Under the pieces are notes generated by a model. That model was not told the DNA's origin. It saw only the letters and a list, made by a program, of their open reading frames with translations, and searched no databases. The position numbers and the translations under genes were made by a program. DNA of 5,241 bases, from contig JAJZIF010000315.1 in the NCBI GenBank assembly GCA_021810735.1, forward strand, positions 1-5,241, in the 5' to 3' direction. The stretch's first letter is position 1; each line of letters opens with the position of its first letter. The stretch comes from Acidobacteriota bacterium. Its GTDB lineage: Bacteria > Acidobacteriota > Terriglobia > Terriglobales > Acidobacteriaceae. This document shows positions 1 to 5,241 of the stretch, piece after piece.

Positions 1-24
1 TAACACTTATCTACAACTGTAGTA

Positions 25-1278
25 CTAATACATGCCTCCATTGTAGGTTCCTCCTCCAGAACTCCCATACGTGATAGTCGGCCCAAAATTTTCACCGGCG
101 GGCGCCTTCAAAGTCGTTGCCGCGCCAACAATGAACACGTTGGGAGCGGCAGCCCCGCCCGCTGAGAGCTGAGAAGCGCTATAGAGACCGACGCCAAAGG
201 GAGCGGCCGAACTGACCACGGACAAATCGCCGGAAGAATCGAACGCGATCCCCTTGGGGGTACTCAGGCTTGCATTCCCGCTAACCATGGTGGAATTCAA
301 CATGACTGCGGGAGACGGACTCCCAGTTGCCGCCAAACTTGCCTTGGAGAATTGGACGACAGTGTTCCCGGAATTGGCGTTGCTCGACCACAGATTGCCC
401 GCGCTATCGAATGCCAGCGCCCATGGCCCCTGGATGGAGCCTTTCCCGTCATCCGACAACATGATGTTGGGAGTCAGAGTCATGCTGCCGCTGGTTGTCG
501 GAAGCGCAGCCGCGTTGAACTCGAAGATCGTCGTGGTTCCGTGATTGGCGACCCACAGATCGCCGCTCGAATCCAGAGCGATACCCAGCGCGCCGTTGAA
601 AGCTGGGTTGGACTTGATGGTGATATTCGGCATGACGTTCGTACCCGAGGCCATCCGTTGCGTAGGCGTAAATTCAAAGACCGCGTTGGCCCCGCTGTCG
701 CTTACCCACAGATCGCCCTTGCTATCGAACACGGCCTGCTGCGGAAAGACAAAGGCGTTGGAGTTGATGGTCATGTTCGGCATCACGCTGGACCCGGATT
801 GTATGCCCGAGAGTTGCTTGGAAGTGAACTCATAGAGCGCCGGCTTCGCTGTGCCTCCGGTGCTGACGGTTCCACCATCGACAACCCACAGGTCGGCGGA
901 TGTGTCGAAAATCACTCCTTGCGGGGCCGCAAAAGCGCTGCTGTTCACAGTCAACGACGGCGCTGCCGCGGCGCTTCCCATCGCAGTCAGGGAGGTGGAA
1001 GCGAACTCCAGGACATTGGTGCCGTTGGCAACCCACAAAGCCTGGCTGCTGGATTGGGTCGGCGTCGTCGTATAGGTTTTGTTCATCGATGAATATCCGC
1101 CGCACCCTTGCAACACCGGAAGCGCGATCGCTAACAAACCCGCGCAGAGCAATGATTTGGAATGATGCTTCCCGATATTGGGTTTTGTGCTTCTAATTTT
1201 CGCTGCGCATGCGCAGGTTAATCTGGCGGAGACAGAAATAGATTTGGATGATGGGTGGAATCGCTGTTCGAGCGTCAT
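25..1278 (-). CDS. NHL-like six-unit beta-propeller lipoprotein, exported
   Basis: Predicted 417-residue exported lipoprotein with no assignable enzymatic role. Residues 43-58 are hydrophobic and end in a lipobox-like L-Q-G-C with the lipid-acceptor Cys at 59. Q at the -2 position is atypical. After a Ser/Thr-rich linker come six related units of about 49-60 residues, each with a D-L-W-V-x-(N/D)-like strand at about 81, 130, 190, 241, 296 and 352. Most are preceded by a (G/A)-(I/V)-x-(F/L)-D-S-x-G-(D/N) turn and followed by an (F/Y)-E-F strand. This is the pattern of NHL/SMP-30-type propellers, and six units would fit a six-bladed ring. The tail (about 404-417) is Gly/Tyr-rich. The ATG is supported by AAAAGGAG seven bases upstream, and no ATG or GTG lies between it and the hydrophobic core. 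That leaves an unusually long n-region of about 42 residues. Such proteins are common in Acidobacteriota; a binding or scaffold role at the cell surface is inference. Confidence 0.87.
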   Translation of the reverse strand: MTLEQRFHPSSKSISVSARLTCACAAKIRSTKPNIGKHHSKSLLCAGLLAIALPVLQGCGGYSSMNKTYTTTPTQSSSQALWVANGTNVLEFASTSLTAMGSAAAAPSLTVNSSAFAAPQGVIFDTSADLWVVDGGTVSTGGTAKPALYEFTSKQLSGIQSGSSVMPNMTINSNAFVFPQQAVFDSKGDLWVSDSGANAVFEFTPTQRMASGTNVMPNITIKSNPAFNGALGIALDSSGDLWVANHGTTTIFEFNAAALPTTSGSMTLTPNIMLSDDGKGSIQGPWALAFDSAGNLWSSNANSGNTVVQFSKASLAATGSPSPAVMLNSTMVSGNASLSTPKGIAFDSSGDLSVVSSAAPFGVGLYSASQLSAGGAAAPNVFIVGAATTLKAPAGENFGPTITYGSSGGGTYNGGMY

Positions 1279-1285
1279 GACTAAG

Positions 1286-1293
1286 CTCCTTTT
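1286..1293 (-). promoter_or_regulatory. Strong ribosome binding site of the propeller lipoprotein gene
   Basis: Read on the minus strand this is AAAAGGAG, seven bases before the ATG at 1278. It decides the start, because the long N-terminus before the signal core would otherwise suggest a mis-called start. Confidence 0.8.
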
Positions 1294-1346
1294 CTATAAA
1301 ATAAAGCGGCCGCATCGAACAGCCAGGCTAAATAGGCACGGACCAC

Positions 1347-1352
1347 TTCATA
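1347..1352 (-). promoter_or_regulatory. Possible -10 element for the propeller lipoprotein gene
   Basis: Minus-strand TATGAA matches TATAAT at four of six positions. The hexamer 17 bases upstream (TGGAAG) is a poor -35, matching three of six. If used, transcription would begin near 1340, giving a leader of about 62 bases. The CRP-like palindrome centred at 1402.5 would then sit near -62, the classic position for an activator that compensates for a weak -35. This is a weak call resting mainly on that spacing. Confidence 0.25.
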
Positions 1353-1394
1353 GAATCCAGCGATGCATTCTTCCAGGGATGGGTTGCCTCTTTT

Positions 1395-1410
1395 GGTGAC
1401 CTGGATCACA
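1395..1410. promoter_or_regulatory. CRP/FNR-type palindromic operator candidate
   Basis: The plus strand reads GGTGA-N6-TCACA, matching nine of the ten informative bases of the E. coli CRP consensus TGTGA-N6-TCACA. It lies in the 199-base gap between the opgC-like gene and the propeller lipoprotein gene, about 117-132 bases upstream of the latter's start, so that gene is the likely target. A CRP/FNR-superfamily regulator binding here is inference; no regulator gene is in the window. Confidence 0.4.
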
Positions 1411-1477
1411 TTTTTTGACGGACAGGAGCACCGGTACTGAACTCGCCCATTGTGCCGTCCAGGAAAGAGCAGACCTG

Positions 1478-2641
1478 TTAAGCCGCTTCTTCTTGCGGGA
1501 CGGAAGACGGGATGGCAGCTTGCTTCCTCGCCTCACGATTCTTGCGCCGCTTTCTCGCTTCGTTGGCTGCCACCAGCAGCAGCACGGCAAAGGTGACCAC
1601 AACCAGAGTAATTGCCGTAATCCCTTGCAGTTGCTCCACTTCCCCGTAGAGCAGCGCCAAACCCGCAAACACGAAGAACAGATGCGCGCAGTATACCTGC
1701 AACGAAGCTTTGCCGAGCGTCAGGAACGGCTCAATCGAAACCGCCCGCAGCACGTACTTCCGCAACCAATAGAAAACAATCATGAAAGCCAGCAGATTCA
1801 AAACTCGCAACGGTCCAATCTGCCACTTGTCGAGCATCATTCCCAACGATTGCTGCGTCAGATGCGACCCCAGCCATCCGTGACGGACGCCAATGAAAAA
1901 CAGGCAGACAGCGCCCGCCACCGCAGCGCACCAACTGGGAATTCTTCGCAGCGGCGCGATGCCCATTGCCGACTGCGCGCCCAGCCATAGCCCACCGATC
2001 CAGACTGCCTGCCACGCAAACAGATTGAACGCGCCCGTCTCCTGCAGCGGAATGTGGAGATGCGTCACCTGCACAATGGCGTGATGCGCCAGGTCTCGAA
2101 GCCCGAACTGAGCCAGCAGCCACACCAGTCCACTGCACGCCAGAATCGTTCTCCATCCATAGCGCCAGGACGCCGACAGCAACAGCGGCGTGAAGAAAAG
2201 AAACATCACATACATCGGCAGAATGTCCAGCAGCGGGGGGCAATACAGCAGCAGCACCGAGCCGACAATCGCCACCATCGGATGCGCCAGATAGAAGTCC
2301 AGAAGATTCGTCAGCGCTGCCTTGTGCGTATGCACGGCGTAGGCCGCTGCCACGGTAAATGCAAACCCCAGCATCAGCAGGTGATAGCCGTATATCTTGA
2401 GCGAGCGCCTCCACAGCTTCCTGCGAACCCGCGGCCCATCCTCCAGCAACTCCCGCACATAAAGTCGCCCCACCAGCAGCGCGGAGAGAAACACGAACCC
2501 CTCCGCCGACGTGACAAATCCAATCGGCTGATCCACGAAATCGCTGAAGCGCGTTGGCAAATGCGTCAGCGTCATCCAGACCAGGAACAGCCCGCGCAGA
2601 GCATCCAGTTCAGGTCGGCGTTCTAATTTGGGCAGATGCAT
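1478..2641 (-). CDS. OpgC-family polytopic membrane protein, putative glucan/acyl transferase
   Basis: A 387-residue integral membrane protein with about ten hydrophobic segments and little soluble sequence. The N-terminus carries the OpgC-family signature: R9-x-E-L-D-A-L-R-G, then T-H-L-P near 26-29, then G-F-V-T-S-A-E-G-F-V-F-L-S-A at 41-54 followed by G-R-L-Y. The conserved Arg, Asp, His and Glu in this stretch resemble those of the wider acyltransferase-3 superfamily. The C-terminal P-F-L-T-L-G-K-A-S-L-Q-V-Y-C-A-H block (305-320) is also typical. The basic tail (361-387) should be cytoplasmic. In Rhodobacter sphaeroides, OpgC is required for succinylation of osmoregulated periplasmic glucans. 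Here no opgG/opgH glucan-synthesis gene is nearby, so the substrate is unknown and it may acylate another envelope polymer; no symbol is assigned. The length looks complete. The start has GGAG 11 bases upstream, within a potential hairpin. Confidence 0.88.
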   Translation of the reverse strand: MHLPKLERRPELDALRGLFLVWMTLTHLPTRFSDFVDQPIGFVTSAEGFVFLSALLVGRLYVRELLEDGPRVRRKLWRRSLKIYGYHLLMLGFAFTVAAAYAVHTHKAALTNLLDFYLAHPMVAIVGSVLLLYCPPLLDILPMYVMFLFFTPLLLSASWRYGWRTILACSGLVWLLAQFGLRDLAHHAIVQVTHLHIPLQETGAFNLFAWQAVWIGGLWLGAQSAMGIAPLRRIPSWCAAVAGAVCLFFIGVRHGWLGSHLTQQSLGMMLDKWQIGPLRVLNLLAFMIVFYWLRKYVLRAVSIEPFLTLGKASLQVYCAHLFFVFAGLALLYGEVEQLQGITAITLVVVTFAVLLLVAANEARKRRKNREARKQAAIPSSVPQEEAA

Positions 2642-2646
2642 AGGTA

Positions 2647-2686
2647 GGGCGTCTCCGCAAACGGAGTGTTATTAAATTAGACGCCC
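2647..2686 (-). promoter_or_regulatory. Leader inverted repeats overlapping the opgC-like Shine-Dalgarno
   Basis: On the minus strand, GGGCGTC (2686-2680) pairs perfectly with GACGCCC (2653-2647). Immediately inside it, CTCCG (2666-2662) and CGGAG (2657-2653) form a five-pair stem around a TTTG loop, sharing base 2653 with the outer stem. The GGAG at 2656-2653, the only Shine-Dalgarno-like sequence before the ATG at 2641, would be buried. If transcription starts upstream of 2686, this could limit translation until it melts or is bound. The pairing is visible in the sequence; regulation is inference. There is no U-tract, so it is not a terminator. Confidence 0.35.
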
Positions 2687-2777
2687 GTCGGACCTGTGAG
2701 TTGTGCCCCCGTTGGAGCCATTTCATTCCTGAATTCGCAACCGGAACAAACTAAACGGTCGGAGATTTCCACCAAAC

Positions 2778-3065
2778 TCATTCCCACTGGGATGTATGCC
2801 GTTTCAACCACCAGCAGGGAGGATGCCCCTTCTGCGGAAACAGAGATCGCGTGCATGTTTCCTCGACGGTTCCCATCCAGTCATATTCCGTCTTGTTGCC
2901 CTTCAGTTGCGTGGCCAGAAATTGCGTGACCTCGACCGTGCTGTACGCAGTTCCGTGCGCGACGCGGACCTCCAACACTGCCCAGTCCCCTACATACAAC
3001 AGCGCAAGCAAGCCAACCAGCACCAGCAAAATTCGACCCAGTTGCCGCATCCAACGCGCCGCCAT
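2778..3065 (-). CDS. Small single-pass membrane-anchored periplasmic protein, function unknown
   Basis: A 95-residue protein. The N-terminus (1-11) is basic, with R4, R7 and R11, followed by one hydrophobic helix at about 12-27. The positive-inside rule therefore predicts a cytoplasmic N-terminus and a periplasmic domain of about 65 residues. That domain reads like a small folded unit: a V-E-V-T-Q-F-L strand near 44-50, an L-K-G-N-K-T-E-Y-D turn near 54-62, and C71 and C84 that could form a disulfide. It ends with an aromatic-rich P-C-W-W-L-K-R-H-T stretch. From memory it resembles short acidobacterial hypothetical proteins, but I cannot name a family. The start is well supported by GGAGG seven bases upstream. 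It precedes the opgC-like gene on the same strand with a 136-base gap, so co-transcription is possible but not shown. Confidence 0.82.
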   Translation of the reverse strand: MAARWMRQLGRILLVLVGLLALLYVGDWAVLEVRVAHGTAYSTVEVTQFLATQLKGNKTEYDWMGTVEETCTRSLFPQKGHPPCWWLKRHTSQWE

Positions 3066-3072
3066 GCGAAGT

Positions 3073-3077
3073 CCTCC
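3073..3077 (-). promoter_or_regulatory. Ribosome binding site of the small membrane protein gene
   Basis: Minus-strand GGAGG with a seven-base spacer to the ATG at 3065. This near-ideal Shine-Dalgarno is strong evidence that the short gene is real. Confidence 0.8.
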
Positions 3078-3184
3078 GCATCTGTTCAGGTTCCCAGCTT
3101 ATCTCACTTGCATGCCGGAACTGCATCTTCACTATGCCGCTATGGACGCATCCGCGCGCGACCGCGCCGTGCGGCTGAAAAGGG

Positions 3185-3190
3185 TATAGT
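3185..3190 (+). promoter_or_regulatory. Possible -10 element for the DUF5666-like gene
   Basis: TATAGT differs from TATAAT by one base. No recognisable -35 lies 16-18 bases upstream. Transcription from it would start near 3197 and give a leader of about 98 bases before the ATG at 3295. Confidence 0.3.
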
Positions 3191-3285
3191 ATGTTGCTCG
3201 ATTGATGAAACCCTGGCAGGGGGTTCAACGTCACTATCAACACGTCGCCTCGCGCGGACACCGCGCCATCCGGCGAACGGAAAGA

Positions 3286-3289
3286 AAGG
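3286..3289 (+). promoter_or_regulatory. Ribosome binding site fixing the DUF5666-like start
   Basis: AAGG, within the purine-rich run AAAGAAAGG, sits five bases before the ATG at 3295. Together with the signal peptide that follows, it favours this start over the in-frame TTG/ATG at 3202/3205. Confidence 0.6.
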
Positions 3290-3294
3290 TATTC

Positions 3295-4536
3295 ATGGGC
3301 CGAGCAAGAATCGCATGTTTGGTTGTTCTGTTCAGCGGATTCGGATATGTCCTCGCGCCAACGGCCCGGACGGCGTCGGCACAACAGACCGGCGCCCAGC
3401 CGGCAGCGGCGACCCGCCTGGTTGGCTCGATTACGGCCATCGCCGGCAAATCGCTCACCGTCAAGCCCGATACCGGAGCGCCGACGACGGTGACCGTAGC
3501 GGATAACGCGCGCATTTTACAGACTCCGCCGGGCGTGAAAACCGTTGCCGGCGCGACACCCATCCAATTCACAGCTCTCGCGGTCGGGGATCGCGTGCTC
3601 GCATTGGTCCATCCCGCAGCCGATGGGTCCGCGCCCACCGCGACCATTCTCATCGTCATGACGCAGGCCGACATCGCCAAACAACACCAGGCCGAACAGG
3701 AGGACTGGCAACGCCGCGGCGTTGGCGGAATCGTGAAGACGATCGACGCGGCAACCGGTACCTTGACCATCAGCACCAACCAGTCCCACGTCCTGACCAT
3801 CCACACCACCCCGAAGACCGAAGTCCGCCGCTACGCCCCGGCGTCCATCAAATTCTCTGACGCCACGCTCTCAACCCTGGATCAGATTCGCCCCGGCGAC
3901 CAACTGCGTGCCCTCGGCGACCACAATGCCGACGACACTGAAATGCAGGCTGAGGAGATCGTCGCTGGGTCCTTTCGCAACATCGCCGGGACAGTTGTTT
4001 CCACCAATCCGGCCGCAAACACCATCACCGTAACCGACTTCGCGACCAAGAAACCGGTGACCCTTCAGATCGACGCCGGCTCCGAAATGCACAAACTGCC
4101 CGACATGATGGCGCAGACTCTGGCTGCGCGCTTTAAGAGCGGCGGTCCGGGTGGCGCCCAGGGTCCAGGCGGCGCCCAGGGTGCGCGCGCCCCAGGTGTG
4201 CCGCACGCGCAATCGACAGCCGCGCCCTCTCCCGGCGGACAGGGATCCCCTCGCCCAGGCGCCGGCGGAGGGCAGCGCGCGATGAACGTCTCCCAGATGC
4301 TGCAGCGCACTCCCATCATTCAACTCGCCGGCCTGCATAAAGGCGACGCCGTCATGATCGTGGCTACGCAGGGCACAGCCGGCTCCTTGTCTGTCTGCAC
4401 CCTGCTCGCCAACGTCGAGCCGATTCTTCGGGCATCCTCCGCCAGCCAGAACTTGTTCTCGGCTTCGTGGAATCTGGGTGGCCAGGGAGGCGCAAGCGCG
4501 GCAACAGGAGGCGGCGATGCGGAAGGCGGCCCGTAG
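3295..4536 (+). CDS. Exported protein with three DUF5666-like modules
   Basis: A 413-residue secreted protein of unknown function. Residues 1-29 form a signal peptide: basic G-R-A-R, a hydrophobic core at 6-20, and A-S-A at 27-29 as a signal peptidase I site. Three related beta-rich modules follow, each opening with a G-x-(I/V) strand: 42-122, 142-225 and 230-376. In each, a later L-x-x-(I/L)-(R/H/A)-x-G-D turn leads into a final strand; the G-D pairs are at 98-99, 201-202 and 350-351. The pattern matches DUF5666-type repeats of small OB-like beta modules, frequent in Acidobacteriota and often of unknown role. The third module is interrupted at about 282-330 by a Gly/Pro/Gln-rich, low-complexity linker. 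The C-terminus (393-413) is also Gly/Ala-rich. The upstream ATG/TTG would add a basic 31-residue leader before the signal peptide and lacks a Shine-Dalgarno, so it was not used. Confidence 0.85.
   Translation: MGRARIACLVVLFSGFGYVLAPTARTASAQQTGAQPAAATRLVGSITAIAGKSLTVKPDTGAPTTVTVADNARILQTPPGVKTVAGATPIQFTALAVGDRVLALVHPAADGSAPTATILIVMTQADIAKQHQAEQEDWQRRGVGGIVKTIDAATGTLTISTNQSHVLTIHTTPKTEVRRYAPASIKFSDATLSTLDQIRPGDQLRALGDHNADDTEMQAEEIVAGSFRNIAGTVVSTNPAANTITVTDFATKKPVTLQIDAGSEMHKLPDMMAQTLAARFKSGGPGGAQGPGGAQGARAPGVPHAQSTAAPSPGGQGSPRPGAGGGQRAMNVSQMLQRTPIIQLAGLHKGDAVMIVATQGTAGSLSVCTLLANVEPILRASSASQNLFSASWNLGGQGGASAATGGGDAEGGP
4150..4185 (+). repeat. Imperfect 18-base tandem duplication in the Gly/Pro linker
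   Basis: Two adjacent 18-base units encode G-G-A-Q-G-P and G-G-A-Q-G-A. The 60 bases from 4141 contain 50 G or C by hand count, far above the rest of the gene. Replication slippage is a plausible origin. Confidence 0.6.
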
Positions 4537-4580
4537 AGACTTCTCCCTCCTCTGCTTACCTGTAAACTGCCAACATACCC
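4537..4580. other. Short gap before the restriction-modification gene
   Basis: Forty-four pyrimidine-rich bases with no clear hairpin terminator and no good Shine-Dalgarno for the gene at 4581. An in-frame TAA at 4563 prevents that gene from starting earlier. Confidence 0.5.
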
Positions 4581-5241
4581 ATGGGCCTGTCCGTCGCCGA
4601 ATTTGTCAATCGCTGGAAGATATTCTCGCAATCTGAGGATGCTGGGTCCCAATCGCACTTTCTCAATCTCTGCGACATGCTCGGAGAACCGGAGCCCGCC
4701 GCAAGCGATTCCATTGGAGATCGCTATGCCTTTGAGAAACACGTAAGCAAAACTCGCGGAGGCAAAGGCTTTGCCGATGTCTGGCTTCGCGATCACTTCG
4801 CATGGGAGTACAAGGGCAAACACAAGAGCCTCAAGAAGGCTTACGACCAACTCAACGACTACCGCGAGGACCTGGGAAATCCTCCCCTGCTTGTGGTTTG
4901 CGATCTCGACCGCTTCGAAGTCCATACGAATTTCACCGCCACAAACAAGCGTGTCTATGCATTCAACCTGGATGACCTCAATCACAACAAAGTCACAGCG
5001 ACGTGTCCTCTTCCGCCGCTGGAAGTTTTGCGCGCGCTCTTCGGCAACTACAACGTACTGCGTCCAGAATTCACCGATGCCCAGGTCACCAAAGAAACAG
5101 CCGCCTTATTCAGCCGCCTCGCGGAACGCCTCGAACTCGAGGAACGCAATCTCGGCGCCAGCCGCGCTGAAGTGGCCCACTTTCTGGTGCGACTGCTCTT
5201 CTGCCTCTTTGCCGATTCCATCGGTTTGCTGCCCAACCATG
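4581..5241 (+). CDS. MmeI-like Type IIL restriction-modification enzyme, N-terminal part (runs off the window)
   Basis: Only the first 220 codons are visible. Enzymes of this class fuse a PD-(D/E)XK nuclease, a helical spacer, an N6-adenine methyltransferase and a target-recognition domain in about 900-1100 residues. They cut foreign DNA at a fixed distance from the site they methylate. The N-terminus has the family pattern: F-V-N-R-W near 8-12, F-L-N-L-C-D-M-L-G at 27-35, and Y-x-F-E-K at 49-53. It continues with the catalytic motif D66-X9-E76-Y-K78, the same spacing I recall for MmeI. Basic K/Y/Q residues follow at 79-94 and a L-L-V-V-C-D strand at 103-108. The spacer then begins, ending in A-H-F-L-V-R-L-L-F-C-L-F-A-D-S-I-G-L-L-P at 199-218. 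The ATG is the first possible start after an in-frame TAA at 4563, but has no good Shine-Dalgarno. A DISARM DrmMI-type methyltransferase is an alternative; the downstream methyltransferase and TRD are not visible. Confidence 0.88.
   Translation, partial: MGLSVAEFVNRWKIFSQSEDAGSQSHFLNLCDMLGEPEPAASDSIGDRYAFEKHVSKTRGGKGFADVWLRDHFAWEYKGKHKSLKKAYDQLNDYREDLGNPPLLVVCDLDRFEVHTNFTATNKRVYAFNLDDLNHNKVTATCPLPPLEVLRALFGNYNVLRPEFTDAQVTKETAALFSRLAERLELEERNLGASRAEVAHFLVRLLFCLFADSIGLLPNH

Larger units (their letters stand above)
1279..1477. other. Intergenic region between the opgC-like and lipoprotein genes
   Basis: These 199 bases hold no convincing gene. They contain the lipoprotein gene's ribosome binding site, a weak -10 candidate and the CRP/FNR-type palindrome. 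No terminator is visible for the upstream opgC-like gene: the only homopolymer run (TTTTTT on the plus strand, 1411-1416) has the wrong polarity for a minus-strand terminator. Confidence 0.6.
3066..3294. other. Divergent intergenic region
   Basis: These 229 bases separate the minus-strand gene group from the plus-strand DUF5666-like gene and should carry promoters for both directions. On the plus strand the best -10 candidate is TATAGT at 3185-3190. On the minus strand only a weak GATAAG is seen. The reading frame of the plus-strand gene stays open from about 3202, but this extension is Arg/His-rich, lacks a Shine-Dalgarno and would precede the signal peptide, so I treat it as untranslated leader. 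Confidence 0.55.

Noticed and set aside
11..22. Palindrome CTACA-AC-TGTAG just after the lipoprotein stop codon, considered as a terminator.
   Set aside because: The loop would be two bases, too tight for an RNA hairpin, and there is no U-tract visible before the window edge.
352..1092. Long open frame of 246 codons on the plus strand inside the propeller lipoprotein gene.
   Set aside because: It is antisense to a clear protein-coding gene, is Arg/Gly-rich, has no domain signature, and is explained by G+C-rich codons of the opposite strand.
1411..1460. TTTTTT followed by GACGG/CCGTC complementarity as a terminator of the opgC-like gene.
   Set aside because: For minus-strand transcription the T run reads as A, and the stem is only five pairs around a loop of more than 30 bases.
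2054..2626. Plus-strand open frame of 190 codons opposite the opgC-like gene.
   Set aside because: Its translation is a Gln/Arg/His-rich shadow of hydrophobic codons on the other strand, with no plausible fold.
2671..2699. AT-rich TAATTTAAT (minus strand) as a -10 for the opgC-like gene.
   Set aside because: The best hexamer, TTTAAT, lacks the key A at position 2, and the sequence 17 bases upstream (TCACAG) does not resemble a -35.
3202..3294. In-frame upstream TTG/ATG as the start of the DUF5666-like protein.
   Set aside because: It has no Shine-Dalgarno and would place 31 basic residues before a complete signal peptide. The ATG at 3295 has a purine-rich ribosome binding site.
4320..4985. 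Minus-strand open frame of 221 codons across the DUF5666-like end and the restriction-modification start.
   Set aside because: It runs antisense across two supported genes and the gap between them. Its translation carries no recognisable motif, while the plus-strand frame has an intact nuclease signature.

Overview
The window looks like part of a chromosome from Acidobacteriota, probably class Terriglobia (the Koribacter/Sulfotelmatobacter type). This is an inference from gene content: a six-unit NHL-like propeller lipoprotein, a multi-module DUF5666-like secreted protein, an OpgC-family membrane protein and a small single-pass protein that resembles acidobacterial hypothetical proteins. Base composition (roughly 55-65% G+C in most coding parts) fits but does not prove it. 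There are no rRNA or tRNA genes, CRISPR arrays, transposases or long repeats.

Layout. Bases 1-24 are non-coding. Three genes then lie on the minus strand and read right to left. A 95-residue anchored periplasmic protein (3065 to 2778) is followed, after 136 bases, by an OpgC-family integral membrane protein (2641 to 1478). After 199 more bases comes the propeller lipoprotein (1278 to 25). The gaps are too wide for a tight operon, and each gap has features suggesting separate control. A CRP/FNR-type palindrome lies upstream of the lipoprotein gene, and a possible Shine-Dalgarno-masking leader structure lies upstream of the opgC-like gene.

A divergent intergenic region (3066-3294) separates these from two plus-strand genes. 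The first (3295-4536) encodes an exported protein of three DUF5666-like modules, the third split by a Gly/Pro-rich insert. Forty-four bases later, at 4581, a new gene starts and runs off the window. Its 220 visible residues form the N-terminal nuclease domain and the start of the helical spacer of an MmeI-like (Type IIL) restriction-modification enzyme, with an intact D-X9-E-X-K active site.

The minus-strand genes and the DUF5666 gene all encode envelope or exported proteins, but nothing ties them into one pathway. The restriction-modification gene is functionally unrelated and, in hand-counted samples, less G+C-rich than its neighbour. It may be the first gene of a defence island beyond the right edge, which is the best lead in the window. 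No complete undescribed system is visible here.
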